A stretch of 64,000 nucleotides of DNA, taken from positions 47,992 to 111,991 of the forward strand of contig CAXGOB010000003.1 of NCBI GenBank assembly GCA_964011275.1, written 5' to 3'. The notes beneath the pieces are model-generated. The model was not told the origin of the DNA and ran no database searches. It worked only from the letters and a program-made list of their open reading frames with translations. This stretch comes from UBA7328 sp002471345. GTDB taxonomy: Bacteria; Bacteroidota; Bacteroidia; Chitinophagales; Saprospiraceae. Numbering within the stretch: the first letter of the stretch is position 1; each line of letters starts with the position of its first letter. Both the position numbers and the translations under genes were made by a program. This document shows positions 35,204 to 44,426 of this stretch, piece by piece.

Positions 35204-38200
35204 TTACGATGCTTTTAGAGCGCGGAAGTATTCATCAACCAAATGTTGATAATAAGAATTTAACTCTGGTGAGGTATTTTTAAAGAAGTCAGTCTCAGCA
35301 TTTCTCTTTTTGAGATATTCTTCTAAGGATGGTGGTAATTTTCTTTTTTTATCTGCACCGTCATTGGATTTTCTTTTGTTTTCAAACTCTCTTTGTCTTT
35401 CTGCATTCTCAGCATCCAAAAGTCTTGACAAAATATCTTGTTGCCTCTTCATCATCTCATTGTCTAATCTTTTATTGACTAGATCAACCTCCTGTTTGTC
35501 CATATTGTTTATAATATCCTGAAGTTCTCCAGAAGCCCCTTTGCCTTCTTCCTGCCTTTGCTTCATCATTTCTTGTAAAGCTTTACGTAATGCAGCCTGT
35601 TGAGCAGCGGCTTCTGCAAACTCCTTAGCTGAGCCATTTTGGCCATTTTTCATTTTCTCTTGAAGTTCTTTTAGGTTTTTAGACAGCCCTTTTTGACCTT
35701 GAGATATTTTATCACTTGGCTTTCTTCCGCTCTTGCCTTGTCCTTGTCCAGGCTTCTTGCACATTTGTGATCCTGGCATCATGCCGGACATTTGTTGTTG
35801 CATTTGTTCCATTGACTCGCTAAGCATTAGGGCAAGGTCATTAAGGTTTTTCATCGAAAACCTCTGGTGCTGATGAGCCTCTGCTTTTTCTCGAGCTTCT
35901 AGCTTCACCATAGATTTGTCAAGGTTAGAATTAACCTCATTCACTTTTTCGGTAATAAAAGATTCAATCTTTTCCTGCCTTTTACTCAATTCTTGAAGAC
36001 TATCTTCTACTATTTGGAAGTCATCTTTTATTTTAAGTTGTTCTTGTGTGAGAGATGTATACTTTGGAGTGTTAACTCTACTCCTGTTAAGATCATTGAC
36101 AATGTTTTCTTGATCAAAAGAAAGGGTAATTATATTTTCAAGAAGCTGTCTTAGTGTTTCTAGGTCTTCTTGCATTTGCTCCATTTCTCCGCCTTCCATA
36201 TCTCCTTGCATAGCCTCCGCCATCTTCTTCATTTTTCCAGCTGCTGACTTTTGTTTTTGTGATGAAGGTTTCTTTTGATCCTTTTGTAATTGTTCCTGAG
36301 ACTCTTTTAACTCGTCATTAATTTCTTCCATTTGCTCAGGAGCATCATCTTCCATTGGTTTGGGATATTCTAAGTCATCATTTTTTTCTTTTAGCTCTTC
36401 CATTTTCTCTTTTAGCTCTTCAAAATCTTTATTGATTTCTTCATGCTTTTCATCTAGCTCTTCTTTATTCGCGCTTTCTTCTTTGGTCTCTTCTGATAGC
36501 TCTTCTAGCTCTTCTGCAATTTTATTTAATTCTTCAATAGATTCGTTCATTTCCTTCTCTACCTCTAGCTGCTTATAAAGTTCTTTGAGCCGCTCTGCAT
36601 GCTTTTCCATGTTTTCTTGCTCAAGTTGCATCTCATCGAGTAATTGAAGAGATTGTTCTTTATTCATTTCTTCCATTAGCTCCTGGATCTTCTCCATTAG
36701 CTCTTTGCTCTTATCACTGGTCATTTCCTCAAAAAGCTCTTGCAGCCTCTCTTGTTTTTCTCTGACCTCTTCTGGTAGTTTAAGATATTCTTCTTGATTT
36801 TTGAGGTTTTCCTCATTCTTTTGCTTGGCATCTTCAAGTTTTTTCTGGAGCTCCTGTTGTTGTTCTAAGAGTTCTTCCATTTTCTTTTTATCCTGCCAGT
36901 CCATTTCTTTTTTCTGTAATAAATCTTCTCTTAGTTTTTGAAGTTTACGTTGCATCTCTTCTATGTCCTGAATCGACTCATCCAAATCTTTATTGATCTT
37001 TTCTTCATTTGCTTGCTCTTCTTCTTTGAATTCTTCAATAGTAGCCTTCCGATGTTTCATAATAGAAGACTTACTTGATTTGCTTCCATTGACTTGATCA
37101 TTATCAAAAACTTCAAAGAAATATCTAACCTCTTCTCCTGGTTCTAAAGCGATTTCATTAATGTCAAAGATGTAGTCAAAGCGATCATTATTCGAAAGAT
37201 CACTTTTTACAGATTTTTCTTGAGACGACCTAATTGAGCCATATTTGGTTAGTATTTCATAGTTGAAATTGAGATTCTTTAGGCCGTAATCATCACTCAC
37301 ATTACCGGCAAAAAAGAAAATGTTATTTTCTATGCTATCCTGAAAACGTTCTACTGAAATAGATGGGTGCTTGTCTTTTATCACATTGATATAGAATGAC
37401 AAGCTGTCTCCATTTGGAACTATTTTACTGTTAAATGAAAGAAGATAAGGAGTGTTGTTTCTAAATTTTGCTCTATGACTAAATTCTGATTGCGAATTTC
37501 TTTTTGCATCTATTTTTGTGCCGTCATTAAATTTCAAGGAAATTTGATCCGTGTTCTTTGCATTAAAGGTCCAATCTATTTGTGTGCCTTCAGGTATGAT
37601 AACATCACCAATATTGGCGATAGTTTCTTTTTGTTTTTCTGTGTATTTAGGATAGGTAAGCCCCAGCATATAATCCAAGAGGCTTGGTTTCTCTAAAACA
37701 TCTATTGTAAGCTCTGTGGAAATGACATCGCCTGAGAACAGATTAAACTTTGTGTCCTCTTGAAGATTATTAAATGTATGTATGAATTCATTTCCGCCGA
37801 CTTTTTGAAGCCGATATTGATAACCTGAATAATCTAGAAAGATCTCATCTGGCACGATTTCCCCATCTGTAGTTACTCTAAGTGTAAAATCATCATACTC
37901 AACAGCGGTGAGATTTTCATTAAGGACATTATATCTGAAAGGAGCTTCTCGCTCAAACTCTTGGCTATTATTTATGATCCTATAAGTACTATCTGTAATA
38001 ATTGTAGCATCAATAAAAAGAAACCCTACTAAAAGGAGAAATGGAGGAAGGGCATATTTAAAATACTTTCTGTTTTCCTTTAGGTCTATAGCCTTTCTGA
38101 AAGGCACCAGCCTTATTCCTTCGGATTTTTGATTAATACTTGCTTCTATAAGAGAAAGCTCTTCAGTTGAAGCGGATTGGGATTTAAGCTGTAGGATGTT

Positions 38201-38557
38201 AAGCAGTCTATCATTGACATCTGGAAAGTGGTCACCTAAAATCTTAGCGGCTTGTTCATGAGTAATTAAACTGCCGAGATTGAAGTATTTCAATAAAGGT
38301 TTTAGAACCCAAAACCCAAGGCCTGCTGTAAATGTCAACAAAAAGGCACCAAATAGACCCTTTCTTACACCCTTAGAAAAATAGAATTGATACTCAAAAA
38401 AGCTAAAAATGACAAAGACTAATAAAATTAGAGCAACCCATAATAAAGCTCCTCTCAGAACTTTATTCAGGTAATACTTTCTTATGAATTGGTCTAACTT
38501 CTGGACCAACAAATCATAGCTCGAATTGACCATTTTCTCCTTTTGTGTGTTTTTCAA
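35204..38557 (-). CDS. DUF4175 family membrane protein with long coiled coil
   Basis: This 1117-residue protein has two or three hydrophobic segments in the first 190 residues (ALLWVALILLVFVIFSFFEY and two more), then a beta-rich periplasmic region (about 200-500). A very long charged coiled-coil region follows (about 510-1080), made mostly of Glu, Lys, Gln and Leu with repeated LQKKLED-type heptads. The arrangement matches the DUF4175 family of Bacteroidota and Proteobacteria, of unknown function. A Met/Gln/Gly-rich patch (about residues 915-950, with MSGMMPGSQM) interrupts the coil. It appears to be the first gene of an operon with the RsbW-like kinase and ybeY. Confidence 0.85.
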   Translation of the reverse strand: MKNTQKEKMVNSSYDLLVQKLDQFIRKYYLNKVLRGALLWVALILLVFVIFSFFEYQFYFSKGVRKGLFGAFLLTFTAGLGFWVLKPLLKYFNLGSLITHEQAAKILGDHFPDVNDRLLNILQLKSQSASTEELSLIEASINQKSEGIRLVPFRKAIDLKENRKYFKYALPPFLLLVGFLFIDATIITDSTYRIINNSQEFEREAPFRYNVLNENLTAVEYDDFTLRVTTDGEIVPDEIFLDYSGYQYRLQKVGGNEFIHTFNNLQEDTKFNLFSGDVISTELTIDVLEKPSLLDYMLGLTYPKYTEKQKETIANIGDVIIPEGTQIDWTFNAKNTDQISLKFNDGTKIDAKRNSQSEFSHRAKFRNNTPYLLSFNSKIVPNGDSLSFYINVIKDKHPSISVERFQDSIENNIFFFAGNVSDDYGLKNLNFNYEILTKYGSIRSSQEKSVKSDLSNNDRFDYIFDINEIALEPGEEVRYFFEVFDNDQVNGSKSSKSSIMKHRKATIEEFKEEEQANEEKINKDLDESIQDIEEMQRKLQKLREDLLQKKEMDWQDKKKMEELLEQQQELQKKLEDAKQKNEENLKNQEEYLKLPEEVREKQERLQELFEEMTSDKSKELMEKIQELMEEMNKEQSLQLLDEMQLEQENMEKHAERLKELYKQLEVEKEMNESIEELNKIAEELEELSEETKEESANKEELDEKHEEINKDFEELKEKMEELKEKNDDLEYPKPMEDDAPEQMEEINDELKESQEQLQKDQKKPSSQKQKSAAGKMKKMAEAMQGDMEGGEMEQMQEDLETLRQLLENIITLSFDQENIVNDLNRSRVNTPKYTSLTQEQLKIKDDFQIVEDSLQELSKRQEKIESFITEKVNEVNSNLDKSMVKLEAREKAEAHQHQRFSMKNLNDLALMLSESMEQMQQQMSGMMPGSQMCKKPGQGQGKSGRKPSDKISQGQKGLSKNLKELQEKMKNGQNGSAKEFAEAAAQQAALRKALQEMMKQRQEEGKGASGELQDIINNMDKQEVDLVNKRLDNEMMKRQQDILSRLLDAENAERQREFENKRKSNDGADKKRKLPPSLEEYLKKRNAETDFFKNTSPELNSYYQHLVDEYFRALKAS

Positions 38558-38805
38558 AAATCCTACTTATTGCTAACGCAAAAAATGAAATTCTATGTTA
38601 CACAAATCTATCTAAAGCAAGGGCCAAAGTCAATATGATACCATAAAGCCTAAATGGTGCCAAAAATGAAGAGGCATAATAACCTCACATATGTTAAAAT
38701 ATCAAGACGGGCAATATCGGCTATTGGTATAATGTTTGTTACCCGTACTAAAACAGACTATACCGAAACACTGCTACACTTATTAACTAAATAACCGAAT
38801 TAAGA

Positions 38806-39192
38806 ATGTATAAGTATCATCGTGGTGTATCTCTATTGACATTAGGAATTCTGTTTAGTATTTCCATTTTAGGACAGATATCTGCTGCCCCAATAAGTTT
38901 TATGAATTTGAAGTATTCCACATTTGTGGAATTGAGAAGTAGCGAGGGCAGTGCTAATTTATCAGCCTCTGTTGCTCGACAAAAAATGGAGACGTTCTTC
39001 AAAAAGGTGTCACCACAGAAAGTAAAAACTCTACATAAAGGGTTTTCTAAGGACAAAACCTCTTACTACGGCATAGTCCAACTGATCACAAATAGTGGGA
39101 ATCACCGCATCTTTTATTACTGCGAAAGTGTGAATGGGGAGTACGTTATAACCAAGATTCGGATACACGAGAGGAAAAGGCTTCGAGAATAG
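38806..39192 (+). CDS. Small exported DUF4783-like protein
   Basis: This 128-residue protein has a signal peptide (GVSLLTLGILFSISILGQISA) and a C-terminal region, ARQKMETFFKKVSPQKVKTLHKG then YYGIVQLITNSGNHRIFYY, which fits the DUF4783 pattern (FF-, lHkG, yxIG and RV/I core). The part of DUF4783 before this core seems shortened: only about 25 residues lie between the signal peptide and the ARQKMETFF helix. The fold is NTF2-like. Function unknown. It stands alone, with 248 bases before it and 291 after, in which I see no other gene. Confidence 0.7.
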   Translation: MYKYHRGVSLLTLGILFSISILGQISAAPISFMNLKYSTFVELRSSEGSANLSASVARQKMETFFKKVSPQKVKTLHKGFSKDKTSYYGIVQLITNSGNHRIFYYCESVNGEYVITKIRIHERKRLRE

Positions 39193-39380
39193 AGCCCAAT
39201 ATTATTCCTTTTGTGGGTTGCTTTATGACATCACAAATATTTAAGGCCTTGAAAAATGCACTAAATTTGTATTCTGGATTTATGTGCCTTAGCAATAATA
39301 CTTTCAGGCTAAAAGAGGATTCACAGGATTTCCTATTTCGAGTTATTAAATTCTTATATAAAAATCAGGTTAGAATGCTC

Positions 39381-39401
39381 TATAAGATATGATATCTTAT
39401 A
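39381..39401. promoter_or_regulatory. 21-bp palindrome upstream of the redoxin-ABC-hydrolase cassette
   Basis: A perfect inverted repeat with 10-base arms and a single central G (TATAAGATAT-G-ATATCTTATA) lies 82 bases before the start of the 39484 gene, in a 291-base gap. It has no T-run or stable loop expected of a terminator, so a dimeric repressor or activator operator is the better reading. Its binding protein is not identified. Confidence 0.55.
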
Positions 39402-39483
39402 CGATATATAGCGAGCTTTGATATTGAAGAACAATTAATTTCAACATTTTTAATGCCAGTTCATCTGACAAAACCTTCACTTT

Positions 39484-41235
39484 ATGCTCAACACTTCTAA
39501 ATTTTTTTTGGCGGCTCTTGCTTTTTACTCTTGTTTGCTCTTTTCATGTAAAAGTGTACCGGAACCAATTATTGATATGGAGGCCGATGTTTCCGATTTT
39601 GGCCTGATAGACCAAAATGGAGACTTTCATACGCTTTATTATTATACAGACGCGAAAGCCATAGTCCTTTATGTTCAGGGAAATGATTGCCCTTTTGTCA
39701 GAGAGGGAATAAAAGATATCAAATCGGTGAGAAAGGATTTTGAAGACAAAGACATAACGTTTTTGATGATCAATTCAAATGTTGACGACACCAGAGAGAG
39801 CATTGCTGTAGAAGCAAAAGAATATGATATCGACTTTCCAATTCTCAAGGATAAGGCCCAATTGGTGGCAGAAGCTCTTCAATTACATCGCACGGCAGAA
39901 GCGATAGTTCTAGAACCAGGAACTTGGGATATTCTTTATCGTGGACCGGTAAACAGCAAGACTCAAAATTATTTAGCTGATGCTCTCAATGCACAGCTCA
40001 GAGGAGAGGTCTTAGCAGAAAACTATATAAAAGGTAAAGGCACTGCAATTAACTTGGTAAGTGACCCGTCTGGATACAGTTCAATATCTTATGAAAAAGA
40101 TATAGCTCCACTTCTTATTGAAAAATGTATGGTTTGCCATGTCGAAGGAGGAATAGCTCCATGGCAGATGAAAAACCATGAAACGGTATTAGGGTGGTCA
40201 GCAATGATGCGTCAAGTTTTACAAACCAAGAGAATGCCACCATATCATGCTGATCCAAATTATGGAGAATTTAGTCATGATCTTTCCTTAAGCACGAGTG
40301 AGCTACAGACATTGGTTCACTGGATAGATGCAGGAGCGAAAAAAGACGGAAATAGCGACCCTCTTGCTAAATATCAAGCAATAGCTCCAGAGTGGGATAT
40401 GGGAGTTCCAGATTTGGTTTTTGAGCTAGATGAAGAAAGTGTGCCAGCTGATGGAATTATAGATTATAGGTATCAAGAACATGATATAAATATCGATGAG
40501 GACATTTGGGCAACAGGGTTTCAGATTTTACCTGGGAATAGAGAAGTTTTGCACCACGTACTTGTAAGTGTTATATATCCAGATGGATTCATAGAACCAA
40601 TAGACCGCCGCAGTCCATGGATAGATGGTTTGTTAGCAGCTTGGGCACCAGGGGGAATTACCGAAGTATTTCCGGAGAATACAGGCAGAGCTATTCCTAA
40701 AGGCTCTCGATTACATTTCCAAATGCACTATACCACGAATGGAAAAGCACAAAAGGATAAATCAACTGTAGGAATCTATTACACCAATCAAAAACCAGCT
40801 AATGAATATCTCATGGTAGGTGCATATAATACCAATATCAAAATTCCACCTGGAGATAAAAGGTATGAGAACAAGGCTAAGTATCTATTTGAAAATGATG
40901 CGACACTATATGCATTGTTTCCTCATATGCATTTCAGAGGAAAGGCGATGAAGTTTACAGCACTTTACCCTGATGGAAAAAAAGAAGTATTACTCAATGT
41001 CCCTAATTATAGCTTCAATTGGCAAAGAGGGTACCTATTTGAAGAACCTTTGACAATCCCAGCAAGAACGGTCCTTTATGTAGATGCAGTGTTTGATAAC
41101 TCTTCACAGAACACCTTTAACCCTGCTCCAGAAAAGACTGTTTATTGGGGAGACTTTTCTTTTGATGAAATGTTAATTGGGTTTTTAAGTTTTGAATATC
41201 ATTATGATGCTTCTGAGGATTTATCCATGAAATAG
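39484..41235 (+). CDS. Lipoprotein with redoxin, cytochrome c and copper-monooxygenase-like regions
   Basis: This 583-residue predicted lipoprotein (signal ending LLFSC, C22) has three parts. About 34-170 is a redoxin-like thioredoxin fold with GNDCPFVREG, a single peroxidatic-type Cys. Residues 215-219 are CMVCH, a c-type heme site, followed by MPPYHADP, a possible axial Met region. About 300-583 resembles the copper type II ascorbate-dependent monooxygenase (PHM-like) fold, with VLHHVLVSV (HH), LHFQMHYTTNG and LFPHMHFRGKAM, all possible copper ligands. The reaction is unknown; an oxidative modification of an exported substrate is plausible. The ABC transporter pair follows after 71 bases. 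Confidence 0.82.
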   Translation: MLNTSKFFLAALAFYSCLLFSCKSVPEPIIDMEADVSDFGLIDQNGDFHTLYYYTDAKAIVLYVQGNDCPFVREGIKDIKSVRKDFEDKDITFLMINSNVDDTRESIAVEAKEYDIDFPILKDKAQLVAEALQLHRTAEAIVLEPGTWDILYRGPVNSKTQNYLADALNAQLRGEVLAENYIKGKGTAINLVSDPSGYSSISYEKDIAPLLIEKCMVCHVEGGIAPWQMKNHETVLGWSAMMRQVLQTKRMPPYHADPNYGEFSHDLSLSTSELQTLVHWIDAGAKKDGNSDPLAKYQAIAPEWDMGVPDLVFELDEESVPADGIIDYRYQEHDINIDEDIWATGFQILPGNREVLHHVLVSVIYPDGFIEPIDRRSPWIDGLLAAWAPGGITEVFPENTGRAIPKGSRLHFQMHYTTNGKAQKDKSTVGIYYTNQKPANEYLMVGAYNTNIKIPPGDKRYENKAKYLFENDATLYALFPHMHFRGKAMKFTALYPDGKKEVLLNVPNYSFNWQRGYLFEEPLTIPARTVLYVDAVFDNSSQNTFNPAPEKTVYWGDFSFDEMLIGFLSFEYHYDASEDLSMK

Positions 41236-41250
41236 AATTCATTTTTATCC

Positions 41251-41274
41251 AAAGAATCCATGGATTAATTCTTT
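41251..41274 (+). promoter_or_regulatory. Palindromic hairpin between the redoxin and ATPase genes
   Basis: AATCCATGGATT (41255-41266) is a perfect 12-base palindrome, and the larger arms AAAGAAT and ATTCTTT can pair around it. It could be a weak attenuator or a processing site in the 71-base gap; chance is also possible. Confidence 0.25.
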
Positions 41275-41306
41275 TCAAGAAATAGAATACAACGTCAATT
41301 AATACA

Positions 41307-42059
41307 ATGGAAGAGACACTTCTCCAATCAAAAGAGCTATACAAAAGCTACAATACAGGAAAGACAATAGTGCCAGTAATCAATGGTATAAACCTGACAC
41401 TTTATAAATCAGACTTCACCGTCATTATGGGAAGCTCTGGATCAGGAAAGTCGACTCTGCTTTATCTATTAAGTGGTCTAGAAGTCCCGAGTAGCGGTGA
41501 GATATGGCTCGAAGACAAACCAGTACATACTCTTGATGAAAAGATGATGACATTGATTAGGCGGAAGTATATAGGATTTGTTTTTCAAGACTTCAACTTG
41601 GTCCCCAACCTTACTTTTCTGGAAAACATTTTAATTCCTGCCTACCTAGTTAAAAATGATAGGCAACAGATTAAAGACAGAGCATTGGATCTAATGCAAA
41701 AAATGAAGATCAAGGACCTAAAAGATCGGTTGCCTTCAGAAGTTTCTGGAGGTCAGCAGCAGAGATGTTCAATGGCTAGAGCAATAATCAACAACCCAGA
41801 TCTGGTAATGGCAGATGAGCCAACCGGAAATCTCAACTCTTCTTCTTCGGAAGCTGTGCTAGATATATTGTCAGAACTAAACAATAAAGGTCAGAGCATA
41901 GTCATGGTCACACATGAAGTGAAATCTGCTTGTAGGGCGAATAGAATTATCTTCCTAAGAGATGGACATATAGAAGATGATCTGAGGTTTGATAAAGACT
42001 TGAAGTTCGAAGAAAAAGAAGTTCAACTTTTGAAATGGTTAGCAGGAAAAGATTGGTAG
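41307..42059 (+). CDS. LolD/MacB-type ABC transporter ATP-binding protein
   Basis: This 250-residue ATPase has Walker A GSSGSGKST, Q loop VFQDFNL, signature SGGQQQR and Walker B LVMADEPTGNLNS followed by an H loop (MVTHEVK). The type is that of ATPases which pair with FtsX-like permeases for lipoprotein release, macrolide/peptide export or antimicrobial peptide resistance. The permease gene follows after 6 bases. ATG 41307 begins right before the domain. The C-terminal tail is short, with no extra domain. Confidence 0.93.
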   Translation: MEETLLQSKELYKSYNTGKTIVPVINGINLTLYKSDFTVIMGSSGSGKSTLLYLLSGLEVPSSGEIWLEDKPVHTLDEKMMTLIRRKYIGFVFQDFNLVPNLTFLENILIPAYLVKNDRQQIKDRALDLMQKMKIKDLKDRLPSEVSGGQQQRCSMARAIINNPDLVMADEPTGNLNSSSSEAVLDILSELNNKGQSIVMVTHEVKSACRANRIIFLRDGHIEDDLRFDKDLKFEEKEVQLLKWLAGKDW

Positions 42060-42065
42060 ATAGAA

Positions 42066-44426
42066 ATGAAGAGCATACTACTGATTTTATGGGCTAATAT
42101 AAAAAGGAGAAAGGTTCAAACCCTCTTGGTTGCATTGTGTATAGCATTGGCAGCTCTTTTATTCTCTTCCTTAATTGGTATTGGGTTAGGAATGGAGAGA
42201 CCTTTCGAAAACCTTTATGCGAAACTAAAGGCCTCACATATTGTAATGGAATTCGACAAGAATATCCATAATCCTCAAGAGATCAAAAATTGGTTTGAAG
42301 CACAAGAAGAAGTAGAAAGTGTATCTGTCCCAAGATTAGAAAAAGGGTTGCGGAAAAAGCTTTTGTTCAAGGGAGAAGAGCTCATTAATCAAGTACAATT
42401 TAGAGAACACCACGGGAATACTCAAAATCATGACAATCTTGATATTATTATAGGAGAAGAGAAGGAATATCCGCACCCAGGAGAGATATGGATTCCTAAT
42501 CACTGGAGAAATAATACTGATTTTGTTTTAGGGGACACTATTTTAGTCCCAACGGATAATGGCACCTTTCCTTTGATCATATCTGCAATCGCGGTTGATG
42601 CTCACCATTCCAATGGTCTTTCTGACCCTGCTCCTGCTTGGCTCGGCCCAGGAGGATTAGCAATGATATTCCCAACTAAAGATTTATCATTTGTAACACT
42701 TGGAATAAGATTGCAAAATCCCAATCAAACCGAAAAGGTGTGGGCGAGGTTCAATACACAATACTCATACCAGGGTTTTAGCACCTTATACAGTTTGTTT
42801 AAACAAGTATTTCAAATAGTATATCAGATCACAGGTGGAATCTTATTTGTGTTTGCAATATTCGGGATTATTATTACTCTAATAATTACGTCATCTGTAG
42901 TCAATAGTGCGATAAAAACAGATTACAAGATGATTGGGATTCTAAAGGCGCAAGGATTTACCAATCGCAATATCGTTAGCATTTATGTTCTACAGTTCCT
43001 TCTGATTACATCCATTGCCGTACCTTTTGGCCTTATTGGTGGGTATTTTATGACCCAGATGGTCTTCAAATCTCTTATTGCCGCTATTGGTGCTATTAAT
43101 TTCGAAGTGTCGCTGTTGCTTCCATCGATTGCAACCTATTTCGCTTTTTTGTTTGCGGTTTCAGCAATCACCGCATGGACTTCTAGAAAAGCGACTCAGA
43201 TACAACCAGTGACAGCCATTCGAAATGGAGGCCCTCCTCAAAAGTCATTTGTAGGGTCTCGATTCAGTATATTCACTTTAAGACCGAAATCTAACCTTGT
43301 TGTTTTTCTTGGCCTTAGATATTTAATGTCCAATAAGAAGCGATCAGCCCTATTATTAGTAGGCTTATTGTTTGTTGTTTTTGTTCAAACTTTGTTTGTT
43401 AATGCTACTCATTCTTTGTCACTTTTAGAAGAGAATAGGCCGGCATGGGGATTTCTGGACAGCGACTTAGTGATTCGACAAAATACTGATCCAGGAAGAA
43501 TTGAAGAGGACTTTCTTAAAGAAGATTTGGAAGATGATGATCGGATCAAATCGTTGGTCAAAACAGACTTTTATGCTGCGAGCATTCCTGCAAAAGAAGA
43601 TAAAGCACCAGAGACCATCATCGGAATAATATTTGACGATGAACTTGAGAAACTAGGTGTGATTAGTATAGAAGGAAGACATCCTGTCTTCGAAGATGAG
43701 ATATCGATTGGTGTAACCACAAGCAAAGAATTGGGAAAAGAAATAGGAGATACCCTTGTGCTTTTTTTAGAAGGACAATTAATTACCTATAATATTACTG
43801 GTTTATATCAGAGCTTGGGAAACCTCAGTAGAGGCTTCTATGCTAGACTCGAAGCTATTACGGAGGTTAACCCATTGTATAAATTAAGAAGCTACCATAT
43901 TCGACTTGCAAAAACCCAAAGTATACCTGCCTATTATGATGAACTGTTGACCAATTATGGAAGTGCATATACTATCATTGAAAGTCGAAAGAGGCTGGGT
44001 GTGCTCAAAGGAATCATTAAGGGAATTCAAGATGTTGTGAACCTTGTTTCTCTTTTGTTTTTAGGAGTGCTTTTTGTAACCGTATTCAATGATACCGTAT
44101 TAAGTATTCGAGAAGGGCAAAGAAATTTGGGAATATTTAAAGCCATAGGAATGACCCCATATCAGCTACAAAAAGCACTGATTGTTAAGTCTGTGATTAT
44201 CGCAATTCTAGCAATACTCATCGCAATGCCATTGTCTCTTTATATTATTCCTAAGGCATTAGACACATTAACGACGGCAAGTGGACTCGTAGAATTTCCA
44301 TATGTTTTCAATCTTAATTATACCCTTCTCGTTATTCCCGTAGTGATTTTGCTCACAATAAGCAGTGTATGGTTAGCCTCAAAAAGGTTATTGAAAATTA
44401 GACCTAGAATATTAGTAAGCGAATGA
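42066..44426 (+). CDS. FtsX-like (MacB-type) ABC permease with two FtsX units
   Basis: This 786-residue protein has an N-terminal membrane helix (VQTLLVALCIALAALLFSSL), a periplasmic region (about 45-250), three or so helices (about 255-370), then a second copy of the pattern: a helix near 425-445, a periplasmic region (about 455-655), and three terminal helices. Two FtsX units in one chain with a single LolD-type ATPase upstream suggest a dimer-in-one transporter, as in BceB- or devC-like systems. It would act by mechanotransmission on a periplasmic substrate or partner. The stop overlaps the start of the dead-hydrolase gene by 4 bases (ATGA), so the partner is probably that protein. Confidence 0.9.
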   Translation: MKSILLILWANIKRRKVQTLLVALCIALAALLFSSLIGIGLGMERPFENLYAKLKASHIVMEFDKNIHNPQEIKNWFEAQEEVESVSVPRLEKGLRKKLLFKGEELINQVQFREHHGNTQNHDNLDIIIGEEKEYPHPGEIWIPNHWRNNTDFVLGDTILVPTDNGTFPLIISAIAVDAHHSNGLSDPAPAWLGPGGLAMIFPTKDLSFVTLGIRLQNPNQTEKVWARFNTQYSYQGFSTLYSLFKQVFQIVYQITGGILFVFAIFGIIITLIITSSVVNSAIKTDYKMIGILKAQGFTNRNIVSIYVLQFLLITSIAVPFGLIGGYFMTQMVFKSLIAAIGAINFEVSLLLPSIATYFAFLFAVSAITAWTSRKATQIQPVTAIRNGGPPQKSFVGSRFSIFTLRPKSNLVVFLGLRYLMSNKKRSALLLVGLLFVVFVQTLFVNATHSLSLLEENRPAWGFLDSDLVIRQNTDPGRIEEDFLKEDLEDDDRIKSLVKTDFYAASIPAKEDKAPETIIGIIFDDELEKLGVISIEGRHPVFEDEISIGVTTSKELGKEIGDTLVLFLEGQLITYNITGLYQSLGNLSRGFYARLEAITEVNPLYKLRSYHIRLAKTQSIPAYYDELLTNYGSAYTIIESRKRLGVLKGIIKGIQDVVNLVSLLFLGVLFVTVFNDTVLSIREGQRNLGIFKAIGMTPYQLQKALIVKSVIIAILAILIAMPLSLYIIPKALDTLTTASGLVEFPYVFNLNYTLLVIPVVILLTISSVWLASKRLLKIRPRILVSE

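Noticed and set aside
36360..36578. Ser-rich open frame opposite the coiled-coil gene
   Set aside because: It is the reverse complement of Glu/Lys/Leu-rich codons of the DUF4175 gene; such composition yields long Ser/Phe frames by itself.
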